From the NCBI GenBank assembly GCA_945873205.1, contig CAMCCC010000020.1, positions 1 to 42,322 of the forward strand: a stretch of 42,322 nucleotides of DNA, in the 5' to 3' direction. Origin of the DNA: an uncultured bacterium. Its GTDB lineage: Bacteria > Bacillota > Clostridia > Oscillospirales > Oscillospiraceae. A program made the translations under genes and the position numbers. The notes below the pieces were generated by a model. It searched no databases. It saw only the letters and a list, made by a program, of their open reading frames with translations, and was not told the origin of the DNA. Position 1 is the first letter of the stretch, and each line of letters begins with the position of its first letter. Of this stretch, positions 1 to 7,938 are shown piece by piece.

Positions 1-141
1 GGGGAAGCTGGCGGCGCAGCCGACTGATGAGGTGGCAAGTAAAAACTGGGAAAAAAGCAGGAACTTCCATCAAAAAAACAGGATTTCCACCTCATCCGCC
101 CAGTGTGCGCACTGGGCACCTTCCCCTCCAGGGGAAGGCTT
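1..141. repeat. Dispersed inverted-repeat element, copy 1 (left end cut by window)
   Basis: Nearly identical to the copy at 41589-41743; base 1 here corresponds to base 41603 there. Both copies share the core GATGAGGTGG ... CCACCTCATC, a central stretch containing AAGTAAAAACTGGG, and a right arm made of two nested hairpins (CCCAGTGTGCGCACTGGG and CCTTCCCCTCCAGGGGAAGG). The structure is that of a non-coding MITE- or BIME-like element. Bases 142-166 hold no recognisable feature before the stop codon of the minus-strand gene. Confidence 0.8.
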
Positions 142-166
142 GAGAAGGCGTTCTCCTTCGGCAGAT

Positions 167-1387
167 TCAGCCAAAGACGCTGAGCAGGAAACCGGCGGCG
201 ATGGCGGAGCCGATGACGCCGGCCACGTTGGGACCCATGGCGTGCATCAGCAGGAAGTTGGTCTTGTTGTAGCGGCGGCCCACATCCTGAGAGACACGGG
301 CGGCCATGGGCACGGCGGAGACGCCGGCAGAGCCGATCAGGGGGTTGATCCGGCCGCCGGAGGTCTTGTACATCACCAGACCGCCAATCAGGCCGCCCAT
401 GGTGGAGATGGCGAAGGCGCACAGCCCCAGGACGATGATCTTGATGGTGTTCAGGTTCAGGAAGTTCTGGGCCACCATGGTGGCGCCTACGGAGGTGGCC
501 AGGAAGATGGTGACGATGTTCATCAAAGCGTTCTGGGAAGTGTCAGAAAGCCGGTCGGTAACGCCGCACTCCCGGAAGAGGTTCCCCAGCATCAGGCAGC
601 CCACCAGCGGCGCGGTGGAGGGCAGCAGCAGGATGACGAAGGTGCAGACCACAATGGGGAAAACGATCTTCTCCGTCTTGCTGACCTCCCGGGCCTGCTC
701 CATCTTCACCTGACGCATTTTATCCGTTGTGAAGAGCTTCATGATAGGCGGCTGAATCAGAGGGATCAGGGCCATATAGGAATAGGCCGCGATGGCGATG
801 GGCCCCAGCAGCTGGGGCGCCAGCTTGGTGGTGAGATAGATGGCCGTGGGGCCGTCCGCGCCGCCGATGATGCCGATGGAGGCGGCCTCCGGCCCGGTGA
901 AGCCCAGCAGCACCGCCCCGAAGAAGGCAATGAACACGCCCAGCTGGGCGGCTGCGCCCAAAAGCAGGCTCTTGGGATTGGCAAGCAAGGGGCCAAAGTC
1001 CGTCATGGCACCCACCCCCAGGAAGATCAGGGAGGGGTAGATGCCGGCTTTGACGCCGATGTAAAAGAAGTCCAGCAGGCCGGCGTTGCTCATGATGTGG
1101 CCATAGCTGTGGTAATAGGGGCTGGCCTCATCCAGAAAGGCCTCCCACAGCTCCGGGTGGTACAGGGCGTTGGCGCCCATGCCCACAAAGTAGCTGAGAT
1201 TGGACAGCAGGCAGCCGAAGGCGATGCCGCACAGCAGCAGCGGCTCAAACTTCTTCACGATGCCCAGATACAGCAGCACAAAGGCAATGGCGATCATGAT
1301 CAGGTTCTTCCAGCCGCCGGCAGTGGTGAAGAAGGCCGCGAAGCCCGACTCCAGCGCCAGGTCCCGCAGGGTACCCAGTATATCCAT
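167..1387 (-). CDS. oadB: Sodium-translocating decarboxylase, beta subunit (OadB/GcdB family)
   Basis: Integral membrane subunit (406 aa) that decarboxylates carboxy-biotin and couples this to Na+ export. The protein is very hydrophobic throughout. Family signatures are visible: KKFEPLLL near residue 45, GAMTDFGPLLANP with Asp130, and IGGADGPTAIYL with Asp178; the acidic residues in these segments belong to the Na+/proton path known from the Klebsiella enzyme. Length is normal for the family. It is the last gene of a four-gene minus-strand operon, 11 bases after the biotin carrier. The beta subunit alone does not separate oxaloacetate, methylmalonyl-CoA and glutaconyl-CoA decarboxylases; the alpha subunit of this operon points to oxaloacetate. 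Confidence 0.93.
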   Translation of the reverse strand: MDILGTLRDLALESGFAAFFTTAGGWKNLIMIAIAFVLLYLGIVKKFEPLLLCGIAFGCLLSNLSYFVGMGANALYHPELWEAFLDEASPYYHSYGHIMSNAGLLDFFYIGVKAGIYPSLIFLGVGAMTDFGPLLANPKSLLLGAAAQLGVFIAFFGAVLLGFTGPEAASIGIIGGADGPTAIYLTTKLAPQLLGPIAIAAYSYMALIPLIQPPIMKLFTTDKMRQVKMEQAREVSKTEKIVFPIVVCTFVILLLPSTAPLVGCLMLGNLFRECGVTDRLSDTSQNALMNIVTIFLATSVGATMVAQNFLNLNTIKIIVLGLCAFAISTMGGLIGGLVMYKTSGGRINPLIGSAGVSAVPMAARVSQDVGRRYNKTNFLLMHAMGPNVAGVIGSAIAAGFLLSVFG

Positions 1388-1398
1388 ATCCTACCTCC

Positions 1399-1794
1399 TC
1401 ACGCGATGACGGCGAGGACAGCCCCGGTCTCCACCACGGCGCCCTTGCTGACGGCGATCTGGGCGATGGTGCCGCTGCGGGTGGCAACGATCTCGTTTTC
1501 CATCTTCATGGCTTCCAGAACCATGATCACGTCCCCCTCATTGACCTGCTGGCCCTGGGTGACGTTGATCTTCAGGATATTGCCGGGCATGGGGCTCTTC
1601 ACCGCTTCGCCGGCGGCAACGGCCACGGGAGCGGCAGCGGCGGCCGGGGCGGCGGCAGCCACAGGAGCGGCGGCAGCAGCCACGGGAGCCGGGGCGGCGG
1701 GGGCCGCCAGCTCGTACTCGTCCACCAGCATGGCCTCGCCCTGCTCTACCTCCACCTCATACACACGGTTATTGAGGGTTACTTTATACTTCAT
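1399..1794 (-). CDS. Biotin carrier protein of the decarboxylase pump
   Basis: A 131-residue biotinyl/lipoyl-domain protein. A short N-terminal beta region is followed by an Ala/Pro-rich flexible linker (about residues 30-65), then a biotinyl domain with the canonical EAMKMEN motif, where Lys97 should carry biotin. It shuttles the carboxyl group from the carboxyltransferase to the membrane beta subunit. The coding sequence overlaps the end of the gamma-subunit gene by 11 bases, suggesting translational coupling. In enterobacterial oxaloacetate decarboxylase the biotin domain is the C-terminus of the alpha subunit; here it is a separate polypeptide, as in glutaconyl-CoA and methylmalonyl-CoA decarboxylases of anaerobes. 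Confidence 0.92.
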   Translation of the reverse strand: MKYKVTLNNRVYEVEVEQGEAMLVDEYELAAPAAPAPVAAAAAPVAAAAPAAAAAPVAVAAGEAVKSPMPGNILKINVTQGQQVNEGDVIMVLEAMKMENEIVATRSGTIAQIAVSKGAVVETGAVLAVIA

Positions 1795-2128
1795 CTTCCT
1801 TGACCTCCTTGATGGAAATAAAACGCAGCTGGTTCAGGGGTTTCTGCAAAGTATCGGCCACGATGGCCATGATCATGGCGGCGTCCCGGGGATCGGTATC
1901 ATAGAGCTTCAGCTCCCCGGCGGTGCCGGGGGCCTCGGCCTTGGGAGCGGCCTCCACCGGCGCAGCTTCGGTAACAACGGCCTGGGCCTTTTTGGCCCGG
2001 GCGACCATGATCTTGCCCATGACCATCACCACCACCATCAGCATCACCAGGCCCAGGAACACCACCAGGTATCCCAGCAGGGCGATGATGCCGGCGTTGG
2101 GGATGGATATATTGATCAAATCGTTCAT
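1784..2128 (-). CDS. oadG: OadG-family gamma subunit of decarboxylase pump
   Basis: Small (114 aa) single-pass membrane protein. One long hydrophobic helix spans roughly residues 11-38 and is followed by a basic stretch (ARAKKAQ) and a charged cytoplasmic tail. In known pumps this subunit holds the alpha and beta subunits together at the membrane. Size, topology and position between carboxyltransferase and biotin carrier fit OadG. The family is poorly conserved, so the assignment rests largely on context. Confidence 0.82.
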   Translation of the reverse strand: MNDLINISIPNAGIIALLGYLVVFLGLVMLMVVVMVMGKIMVARAKKAQAVVTEAAPVEAAPKAEAPGTAGELKLYDTDPRDAAMIMAIVADTLQKPLNQLRFISIKEVKEDEV

Positions 2129-2140
2129 TCAGCTTACCTC

Positions 2141-3523
2141 TCAGATCTCCTGAATGGAGTAGCGCACTTTCTTCTCCTCGGCCTCCCGGCGCTTCTCAAA
2201 GAAGGTCTCGGCCACCTGGGGGAAGGCAATGTAGCTGAGCACATCCTCCTCGCAGCGGGCGTCGGCCCCCAGCTGGGCCTGAGCCTTCTCAAAGGTGTCG
2301 GCAGGCAGGGTGGCGGCGTAGCGGCCCTGGATGGGCTGCTCGTCCCCCAGGATCTTTGCCTTGACCTCCGGGTCAATGGGGGCGGGGGTCTTGCCGTACT
2401 CGCCCCGGCAATAGGCTTTCATCTCGGCGCCTACGTTCTTATACCGCTCGCCGGCCAGCACGTTCTGCACAGCCTGGGTGCCCACCAGCTGGCTGGTGGG
2501 GGTCACCAGGGGAGGATAGCCCATGTCCTTGCGGACCCGGGGGGTCTCCAGCAGGGCCTCATCGAACTTGTCCAGGGCGTTCATCATCTTCAGCTGGCTC
2601 AGCAGGTTGGAGAGCATGCCGCCGGGGATCTGGTAGTTCAGGCACTGGGTATCGGTGGCCATGGAGATGGGGTTCAATGTGCCGTCGGCCAGGTACTCAG
2701 CCCGGATGGGCTTGAAGTAGTCCGCCATCTGGTAGAGCACCGCCTCGTCCAGGCCGGTGTCATAGCCCAGCTCCCGCAGAGCATAATTCAGCGTCTCGGT
2801 GGCGGGCTGGGAGGTGCCGCCGGAGAAGGGGGAGATGGCGGTGTCGATCACGTCGGCCCCGGCCTCGATGGCCTTCAGGTAGGTCATAAAGGCAAGGCCG
2901 GTGGTGCAGTGGGTATGCAGCACCAGGGGCAGGTCCACCGCGTCCTTGATGGCGGAGACCAGGTCATAGGCCGCCTGGGGGGAGAGGATGCCGGCCATGT
3001 CCTTGATGCAGATGGAGCCGACGCCCATCTGCTTCATCTCCTTCACCATAGCCACATACTTATCCAGGGTGTGCACCGGGCTGGTGGTATAGGAGATGGC
3101 GCCGGAGGCCATGGCCCCGGAGGCCACCGTCTCCTCAATGGCAACCTTCAAATTATCCAGGTCGTTGAGGGCGTCGAAGATGCGGATGATGTCAATGCCG
3201 TTTTTCACCGCGGCACGGACAAAGCGGCGCACCACATCGTCGCTGTAATGCTTGTAGCCCAGGATGTTCTGGCCCCGCAGCAGCATCTGCAGCTTGGTGT
3301 TGGGCATTCTGGCGCGGATCTTCCGCAGCCGCTCCCAGGGGTCCTCATTCAAAAACCGCAGGCACACGTCAAAGGTGGCCCCGCCCCAGCACTCCACCGA
3401 GTAGAAGCCGGCCTTGTCCATGGTCTCCAGGATCCCCTCAAACTTCTCGTAAGGCAGCCTTGTTGCCACCAGGGACTGGTTCGCGTCCCGCAGTATCGTC
3501 TCTGTAAATCCTACTTTCTTCAT
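2141..3523 (-). CDS. oadA: Carboxyltransferase (oxaloacetate decarboxylase alpha / transcarboxylase 5S type)
   Basis: TIM-barrel biotin-dependent carboxyltransferase (460 aa) that moves CO2 from the substrate to biotin. It has the N-terminal motif LRDANQSL (Asp13), Lys174 in IKDMAG, which is carbamylated in the family, and metal-binding His203/His205 in HTHCTTG, followed by the conserved carboxylase C-terminal region. RDANQSL is typical of pyruvate carboxylase / oxaloacetate decarboxylase type enzymes, so oxaloacetate (or pyruvate) is the likely keto acid. It has no biotin domain of its own. A frame extends upstream to 3559, but the start at 3523 is chosen because AGGAGGGACT lies directly before it and the family N-terminus begins MKKVGFTETILRD. 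Confidence 0.92.
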   Translation of the reverse strand: MKKVGFTETILRDANQSLVATRLPYEKFEGILETMDKAGFYSVECWGGATFDVCLRFLNEDPWERLRKIRARMPNTKLQMLLRGQNILGYKHYSDDVVRRFVRAAVKNGIDIIRIFDALNDLDNLKVAIEETVASGAMASGAISYTTSPVHTLDKYVAMVKEMKQMGVGSICIKDMAGILSPQAAYDLVSAIKDAVDLPLVLHTHCTTGLAFMTYLKAIEAGADVIDTAISPFSGGTSQPATETLNYALRELGYDTGLDEAVLYQMADYFKPIRAEYLADGTLNPISMATDTQCLNYQIPGGMLSNLLSQLKMMNALDKFDEALLETPRVRKDMGYPPLVTPTSQLVGTQAVQNVLAGERYKNVGAEMKAYCRGEYGKTPAPIDPEVKAKILGDEQPIQGRYAATLPADTFEKAQAQLGADARCEEDVLSYIAFPQVAETFFEKRREAEEKKVRYSIQEI

Positions 3524-3579
3524 AGTCCCTCCTGTGTATATCCAATAAGAATTGTACAATCTTCAAATGGTGTCAGTGT

Positions 3580-3585
3580 ATTATA
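3580..3585 (-). promoter_or_regulatory. Probable -10 box of the decarboxylase operon
   Basis: Reading the minus strand, TATAAT occurs about 57 bases upstream of the oadA start at 3523. No convincing -35 hexamer stands 17 bases further upstream, so this is a weak promoter call. Confidence 0.4.
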
Positions 3586-3700
3586 GCATAGGTTTTTTTG
3601 CAATTCCATAGGGAAAAATAACAGTAATTAAGTTTTTAACGAATCCTTGACATCCGGCTTTTTGTCACTTTGGTTCATAGCAAGGGCTTGCCCTATCACA

Positions 3701-3706
3701 TATAAT
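3701..3706 (+). promoter_or_regulatory. Possible promoter -10 for the collagen-like gene
   Basis: CATATAATG lies about 40 bases before the start codon at 3745, with a GGAGG ribosome binding site at about 3732. A good sigma-A -35 is missing at the proper distance. CATA-type -10 boxes occur at sporulation sigma-E/K promoters, which would suit a spore-surface collagen-like protein, but this is inference only. Confidence 0.3.
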
Positions 3707-3744
3707 GCTCCGAGGGGGACCTCAATATAAGCTGGAGGAAAGCC

Positions 3745-4437
3745 ATGAACGAAAATGACCTCTATTCCACCAAGATATACACCCATGACCATCACAATGA
3801 CTGCAGATGCTGCTGCAGTGGTTGTCCAGGCCCGCAGGGGCCTGCCGGGCCGCAAGGGCCTGTCGGGCCCCAGGGACCCCAGGGGAATACCGGGCCGCAG
3901 GGACCTGCCGGTCCGCAGGGGCCCCAGGGGAATACCGGGCCGCAGGGACCTGCCGGGCCCCAGGGGCCTCAGGGTGACACCGGGCCGCAGGGACCTGCCG
4001 GGCCGCAGGGGCCCCAGGGTGAGCCGGGCAGTGCGGCCACCAACGAAAACGCTATGCTGTACAACACGGCTGCGCAGGAGGTTCAAGCCGGGGCGGCGCT
4101 GAACTTTGCCGCAAACCAGATCAACTCCGCCTCCGGCAGCATAACGCTCAGCGGCACCACCGGGCTGAGCCTGACCGCGGGGCAGTACCTGGTGGTCTTT
4201 GAGACGGACGCCCTTGTCGAAAACTCCGGCACCATCGCCGTGGCCCTGGCGCTGGGCGGCAACGCCCTGCCCTATGCCGCCTCCTCCCTGGCCAAGACCG
4301 GCTCCAACAACAATGAGCGGATCGGTCTGGCCGCCATTCTGGAACTGTCCGGCACCCAGACCCTGACCGTGAAGAACACCAGCACCGACACCAACACCCA
4401 CGCCAACAGCACCCTGAACGTGGTGAAGCTGGCCTGA
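3745..4437 (+). CDS. Collagen-like repeat protein with BclA-like C-terminal domain
   Basis: A 230-residue protein in three parts: a short N-terminus ending in a cysteine cluster (Cys20, 22, 23, 24, 27), an uninterrupted run of about 24 Gly-X-Y triplets (Gly26 to Gly95, mostly GPQ/GPA), and a C-terminal domain of about 130 residues rich in Ala, Ser, Thr and Asn. The C-terminal pattern of beta-strand-like segments resembles the TNF-like trimerisation domains that follow collagen stalks in BclA-type exosporium filaments. It has no signal peptide, as is usual for spore coat or exosporium proteins made in the mother cell. The Cys cluster could crosslink the N-terminus to a spore or surface layer. 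The gene is monocistronic, ending at a terminator; GGAGG stands before the ATG. Spore-surface location is inferred, not shown. Confidence 0.85.
   Translation: MNENDLYSTKIYTHDHHNDCRCCCSGCPGPQGPAGPQGPVGPQGPQGNTGPQGPAGPQGPQGNTGPQGPAGPQGPQGDTGPQGPAGPQGPQGEPGSAATNENAMLYNTAAQEVQAGAALNFAANQINSASGSITLSGTTGLSLTAGQYLVVFETDALVENSGTIAVALALGGNALPYAASSLAKTGSNNNERIGLAAILELSGTQTLTVKNTSTDTNTHANSTLNVVKLA
3865..4029 (+). repeat. 45-bp tandem repeat encoding collagen stalk
   Basis: Within the collagen-like gene a 15-residue unit ([15 protein letters not shown]) is repeated about 3.7 times, with N/D/E substitutions at one position. Such in-frame minisatellites change copy number readily, so stalk length may vary between strains. 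Confidence 0.85.
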
Positions 4438-4447
4438 AAAGAGGAGG

Positions 4448-4484
4448 GATGCTCCGCAGGGCTGCGCCTTGCGGAGCATCTTTT
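4448..4484 (+). terminator. Rho-independent terminator after collagen-like gene
   Basis: The stem GATGCTCCGCA pairs with TGCGGAGCATC around a short loop, followed by TTTTC. It begins 11 bases after the stop codon. Confidence 0.85.
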
Positions 4485-4497
4485 CTTCATTTATGCC

Positions 4498-4526
4498 TTG
4501 TCATATCCGGGAGGATTGGATATAAT
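4498..4526 (+). promoter_or_regulatory. Sigma-A-type promoter of PAP2 phosphatase gene
   Basis: TTGTCA (4498-4503), a 17-base spacer and TATAAT (4521-4526), about 38 bases before the start codon. Confidence 0.75.
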
Positions 4527-4563
4527 ACATCTATTCTGACAAATAACGACTGAGGTACTTTTT

Positions 4564-5382
4564 ATGGAACTTACAGCGGCAGCCCAGGGGCTGAACAGTT
4601 TTTTCTTTGGATATGACAGCGCGCTGCTGGGCGCGCTGCACAGTGTGGCGGAGGGCGTCGGCGTGGTGATGACGCCGCTGATGAAGGCGATCACCCTGCT
4701 GGGGGAGAAGGGCCTGATCTTCTTCCTGCTGGCGCTGGTGTTCCTGTGCTTTGCCCGTACCCGGGATCTGGGCGTGTGCATCTTCGGGGCGGTGTGCTGC
4801 GGGGCGCTGATCACCAACATCATTCTGAAGGACAGCATCGCCCGGCCCCGGCCCTTCGAGACGGTGGAGCAGTTCCGCCAGTGGTGGGTCTTTGTGGGGG
4901 CCCCCATGGAGGACGGCTTCTCCTTCCCTTCCGGCCATGTGACCGCCTGTGCGGCGGGCATGACGGCCATCAGCCTGATGAAGGGGAAAAAGTGGATCGC
5001 CCCGTCGGTGATCATCGTGATTTTGATGGGCATTTCCCGCAACTACCTGATGGCCCACTACCCTTCCGATGTGCTTGTTGCCATGGTCATCGGGGCCTTC
5101 TCCGGCTTTGTGGCCTGGGTGATCACCCGGCTGATTTTCCGCTTCCTGGAGGAGCATGACCATGTGCCCCTTTTCGCCCTGGCCCTGGACTTTGATCTGG
5201 GCGAGCTGCTGCCCTTCCCGGTCCCCTTCCTCAGCGGCGAGCGCTTTGACGACCAGGAGGATGGTTGGGAGGAGCCTGCCTCCCAGCGGCAGAGCGGCGG
5301 CCACGCCAAGGCCCCGGCCGCGAAGAAGGCCGGCATGAAGTTCAGCCTGCCCGGCAGCTACAAGGGCAAGCACGAAAAGTAA
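4564..5382 (+). CDS. PAP2-family membrane phosphatase
   Basis: Type-2 phosphatidic acid phosphatase-like protein, 272 aa. All three catalytic signatures are intact: Lys89 with RPRP at 94-97, PSGH at 122-125 and SRNYLMAHYPSD with Arg159 and His165. Several membrane helices surround them. Family members remove phosphate from lipid phosphates such as undecaprenyl pyrophosphate or phosphatidic acid on the outer face of the membrane. The last 80 residues are an unusual polar tail rich in Pro, Lys and Ala that is not part of the PAP2 fold. The gene is alone between its own promoter and a terminator. The exact lipid substrate cannot be told from sequence. Confidence 0.92.
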   Translation: MELTAAAQGLNSFFFGYDSALLGALHSVAEGVGVVMTPLMKAITLLGEKGLIFFLLALVFLCFARTRDLGVCIFGAVCCGALITNIILKDSIARPRPFETVEQFRQWWVFVGAPMEDGFSFPSGHVTACAAGMTAISLMKGKKWIAPSVIIVILMGISRNYLMAHYPSDVLVAMVIGAFSGFVAWVITRLIFRFLEEHDHVPLFALALDFDLGELLPFPVPFLSGERFDDQEDGWEEPASQRQSGGHAKAPAAKKAGMKFSLPGSYKGKHEK

Positions 5383-5397
5383 AGAACATTGAAATTT

Positions 5398-5430
5398 GCG
5401 CCCCTGTCCTGTGACAGGGGCGCTGTTTTT
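5398..5430 (+). terminator. Terminator after PAP2 gene
   Basis: Perfect 11-bp stem GCGCCCCTGTC / GACAGGGGCGC with a CTGT loop and a downstream TGTTTTT tract. Confidence 0.9.
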
Positions 5431-5454
5431 GAGGGGAAAGTTTTTTTGAATTAC

Positions 5455-5482
5455 TGCAACCGGGGACGGGATTTGTCGTATA
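5455..5482 (+). promoter_or_regulatory. ECF-type promoter before the sigma factor gene
   Basis: TGCAAC (5455-5460), a 16-base spacer and CGTATA (5477-5482). This matches the AAC...CGTA architecture used by ECF sigma factors (as for Bacillus sigma-W) rather than the sigma-A consensus. It implies that the sigma factor encoded just downstream activates its own operon. Confidence 0.65.
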
Positions 5483-5504
5483 TAAGGGTGAAGGAGGCGA
5501 AGCC

Positions 5505-6062
5505 ATGGAAGATAAAGAGATCATCGACCTATATTGGCAGCGGTCGGACAGGGCCATTGAAGAAACAGACCGAAAATACGGCAGGTACTGCGGTACCATC
5601 GCCTACAACATCTGCCGCAGCCGGGAGGACGCGGAGGAATGTGTGGGCGACACCTGGTTCCGGGCCTGGGGGCTGATGCCGGACAAGCGGCCGGGCATCC
5701 TGTCCAGCTTTCTGGGCGGGATCACCCGGAGTCTGGCCCTGGACAGGTACAGAAGCCAGCACCGGCAGAAACGGGGCGGCGGCGAGGTGGCTCTGGCCCT
5801 GGAGGAGCTGGCAGAGTGCGTCCCCGGCGGAACAGACCCGGCAAGGGTCTATGAGCAAAAGGAGCTGGCGGAGGCCATCGGCCGTTTTGTGGAGGCCCTG
5901 CCCCGGGAGGAGCAGCAGGCCTTTGTGTGCCGGTACTGGTACATGGCCTCCATTGAGGAGATCGGGCGGGCCACGGGCTTTGGCAAGAGCAAGGTGAAAA
6001 GCCTGCTTTTCCGCAGCCGGAAGCGGCTGGCGGCCCGGCTGAGAGAGGAGGGCTTATGTTGA
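5505..6062 (+). CDS. ECF-type RNA polymerase sigma factor
   Basis: Sigma-70 family protein of 185 aa. Region 2 is recognisable as KYGRYCGTIAYNICRSREDA plus the ECVGDTWFRAW segment (about residues 24-57). Region 4 forms a helix-turn-helix near the C-terminus (ASIEEIGRATGFGKSKVKSL, about residues 147-166). Regions 1 and 3 are absent, as in ECF factors. Its ATG follows AAGGAGGCGAAGCC and lies 23 bases after an ECF-style promoter, suggesting autoregulation. The next gene overlaps it by 7 bases and encodes a single-pass membrane protein, the usual place for an anti-sigma factor. The inducing signal is unknown. Confidence 0.9.
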   Translation: MEDKEIIDLYWQRSDRAIEETDRKYGRYCGTIAYNICRSREDAEECVGDTWFRAWGLMPDKRPGILSSFLGGITRSLALDRYRSQHRQKRGGGEVALALEELAECVPGGTDPARVYEQKELAEAIGRFVEALPREEQQAFVCRYWYMASIEEIGRATGFGKSKVKSLLFRSRKRLAARLREEGLC

Positions 6063-7762
6063 ACGAATTTGCGCTGCTGCAGGCCATGGAGGGCATCGGG
6101 GCGGAGCCGGTGCAGGAGGCCGGGGCACTGCTGGGCTACACCGGGCAGAAGGCCCGGAGCGGGCGCCGGAAGCTGTGGCGGACGCTGCTGCTGGCGGCGG
6201 TGATCGCCAGCCTGTTGGGCGTGACGGCCTATGCCGCGGGTTGGTTCGGTCTGTCCAGCCGGGTGCAGCCGGCGCCGCCGCTGATGAGCGCCATGCCAGA
6301 CCCCAGCGATCCTGCCGCGACGCCTTTTGAACGGGAGCCCGGCGGTTTCATCTCTTCCAACGGCTATGCCAACAGCCCGGCAGCCCTGGCCCACAAGGAA
6401 TGGCATGAATTCTGGTTCAGCTACACCCACAGTCACCCGGAGATGTTCGAGGGAGAGGACTGGCTCCCGGAGGATGAGGCGATAAAGCCCTATGCCGTCC
6501 TTTACGCCGCCTTTGACCAGGCGATGCTGGACAAGCTGCTGGAAATCCGGGACAGCTACGGCATTGCCCTGCACAGTCAGAAAAAGCTGATGCCCAGCAG
6601 CAGCATGTTTTACCGGGTCACCGGCACCGGGGAGTTTGTTCTTTCCGATGACATTGACATGAAGGGCGCGGCCCACTATGTCTATGAGGACGGCTCCTTC
6701 TACGTTCAGGCCAGGGCCGTGATCGACGGGCAGGAGTGCTTTGTGGACCTGAGCCGGGGAACAAAGAATGTGCTGGACCCCATGCTGAGCTACGTCTACG
6801 ATCTGGAGCAATTTCAGGAGAGCCTGTACACCACCGGCAAGGGGGTGGAGGTGAACCTTGCAAGTAAAGAGAAATCCTCCTTTGTTTTCTATGACAGCGG
6901 GGATTACATCGTCACCGTCCACGCCGACTGCGGCAATGCGCAGGCCCTGGCCCAGCTATTCGACTTTGCCGCCATGTGCCAGGGTGAGACGAACCTGGGG
7001 CTTCTGAACACCGAGCCGGTGATTGCCCGGAAGAAGGAAGGGCTGCTGACCATGGAGGAATTCATGGAGACGCCGGAATACCTGGCCTCCACCCGCTTCC
7101 AGGCGGTTACCACGGATGTTGCCTACGAGGAAAGAGAGGCCCAATGGCCCGGTGCCTTTGGGGGCCTCCCCAGCTTTTACTATGGGTATTTCCCCACGGG
7201 CAAGGAAGCCCTTGACCAGACGCTGGAGGAGCTTCTGGCAGTCTATCCCCTGACCCTGCCCCGGGAGGACGTGTCCATCCAGTTTGACAAATATATGCCC
7301 GTAGAATACATCGAAAGCATTGGCTGCTACTACGGCGATCTGCGCCAGCTGGATTTGCCGGAGGCCACCCAGGAGGATTACTGCAGGCTGATGGGCACCG
7401 GGCAGTTCCTCACCGATGAGGACGCCTACTTTATCGCCGCCACCAGCTGGGACAACGGCTGCTGGCAGGCCGGGATTTTCATGGGCCACGCCTCTTTTGA
7501 ACTGGCCTACATTCCCAAGGGCTGCTTCTATCCCCTGTTGATGGCCCCCAGGGCAGAGGGCAGCGGCTACGCCTATGACAGCGCCTGCGGGGAGCAGGTA
7601 TACATCTACAGCTATGTTTCCAGCGGCTACCCCACCTATGACGCTTACATTCTCTATGAGACGGACAACGCCTATGTGGTGGCCACAAGTCTCACCGGGA
7701 TGCCGGATTTGAGTTATATCCAGAACGCTGCCGACATCATTGATTTTAAAATGTTTGAATAG
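6056..7762 (+). CDS. Single-pass membrane protein, putative anti-sigma factor or ECF-linked sensor
   Basis: A 568-residue protein I do not recognise by family. About 40 cytoplasmic residues precede one transmembrane helix (about residues 43-62, LLLAAVIASLLGVTAYAAGW). About 500 extracytoplasmic residues, rich in Tyr, Glu, Asp and Phe, follow. The short N-terminus has no zinc-finger HxxxCxxC motif, so it is not a ZAS-type anti-sigma factor. Overlap with the sigma gene means the two are made together, and the topology is that of a transmembrane regulator whose outer domain senses the envelope. The outer region may contain two related halves, since segments around residues 135-280 and 370-560 have similar composition, but no clear repeat was established by eye. 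Confidence 0.7.
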   Translation: MLNEFALLQAMEGIGAEPVQEAGALLGYTGQKARSGRRKLWRTLLLAAVIASLLGVTAYAAGWFGLSSRVQPAPPLMSAMPDPSDPAATPFEREPGGFISSNGYANSPAALAHKEWHEFWFSYTHSHPEMFEGEDWLPEDEAIKPYAVLYAAFDQAMLDKLLEIRDSYGIALHSQKKLMPSSSMFYRVTGTGEFVLSDDIDMKGAAHYVYEDGSFYVQARAVIDGQECFVDLSRGTKNVLDPMLSYVYDLEQFQESLYTTGKGVEVNLASKEKSSFVFYDSGDYIVTVHADCGNAQALAQLFDFAAMCQGETNLGLLNTEPVIARKKEGLLTMEEFMETPEYLASTRFQAVTTDVAYEEREAQWPGAFGGLPSFYYGYFPTGKEALDQTLEELLAVYPLTLPREDVSIQFDKYMPVEYIESIGCYYGDLRQLDLPEATQEDYCRLMGTGQFLTDEDAYFIAATSWDNGCWQAGIFMGHASFELAYIPKGCFYPLLMAPRAEGSGYAYDSACGEQVYIYSYVSSGYPTYDAYILYETDNAYVVATSLTGMPDLSYIQNAADIIDFKMFE

Positions 7763-7780
7763 CCCGCGTTCCAGGCCCCG

Positions 7781-7812
7781 CGCCCCTGCCAAACGGCAGG
7801 GGCGTTGTTTTT
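7781..7812 (+). terminator. Terminator after ECF sigma operon
   Basis: Stem CGCCCCTGCC / GGCAGGGGCG with an AAAC loop, followed by TTGTTTTT. The stem is closely similar to the terminator at 5398-5430, so the two flank the sigma operon. Confidence 0.88.
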
Positions 7813-7862
7813 GCGTTGCGGGGATATTCACGGTTATTTCATGATTTCCCGTGGACAGGCTG

Positions 7863-7890
7863 TTGAAATTGCGGAGATTTGTGCTATACT
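7863..7890 (+). promoter_or_regulatory. Sigma-A-type promoter of htpG
   Basis: TTGAAA (7863-7868), a 16-base spacer and TATACT (7885-7890), 48 bases before the start codon. No CIRCE-like inverted repeat was seen. Confidence 0.7.
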
Positions 7891-7938
7891 ATATATTTAT
7901 GAAAAACTTTTCTATGATAAGGAGTCTGAATGTAAACC

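Noticed and set aside
32-3586. An 1184-codon open frame on the plus strand
   Set aside because: It is antisense to four well-supported decarboxylase genes and gives a Gly/His/Gln-rich protein with no domain; GC-rich shadow frame.
3647-3652. TTGACA as the -35 of the collagen-like gene
   Set aside because: No -10 hexamer lies 16-18 bases downstream; the TATAAT at 3701 is 48 bases away.
3865-4029. Regular 45-bp repeats as a CRISPR array
   Set aside because: Repeats are contiguous with no unique spacers and encode Gly-X-Y triplets in frame.
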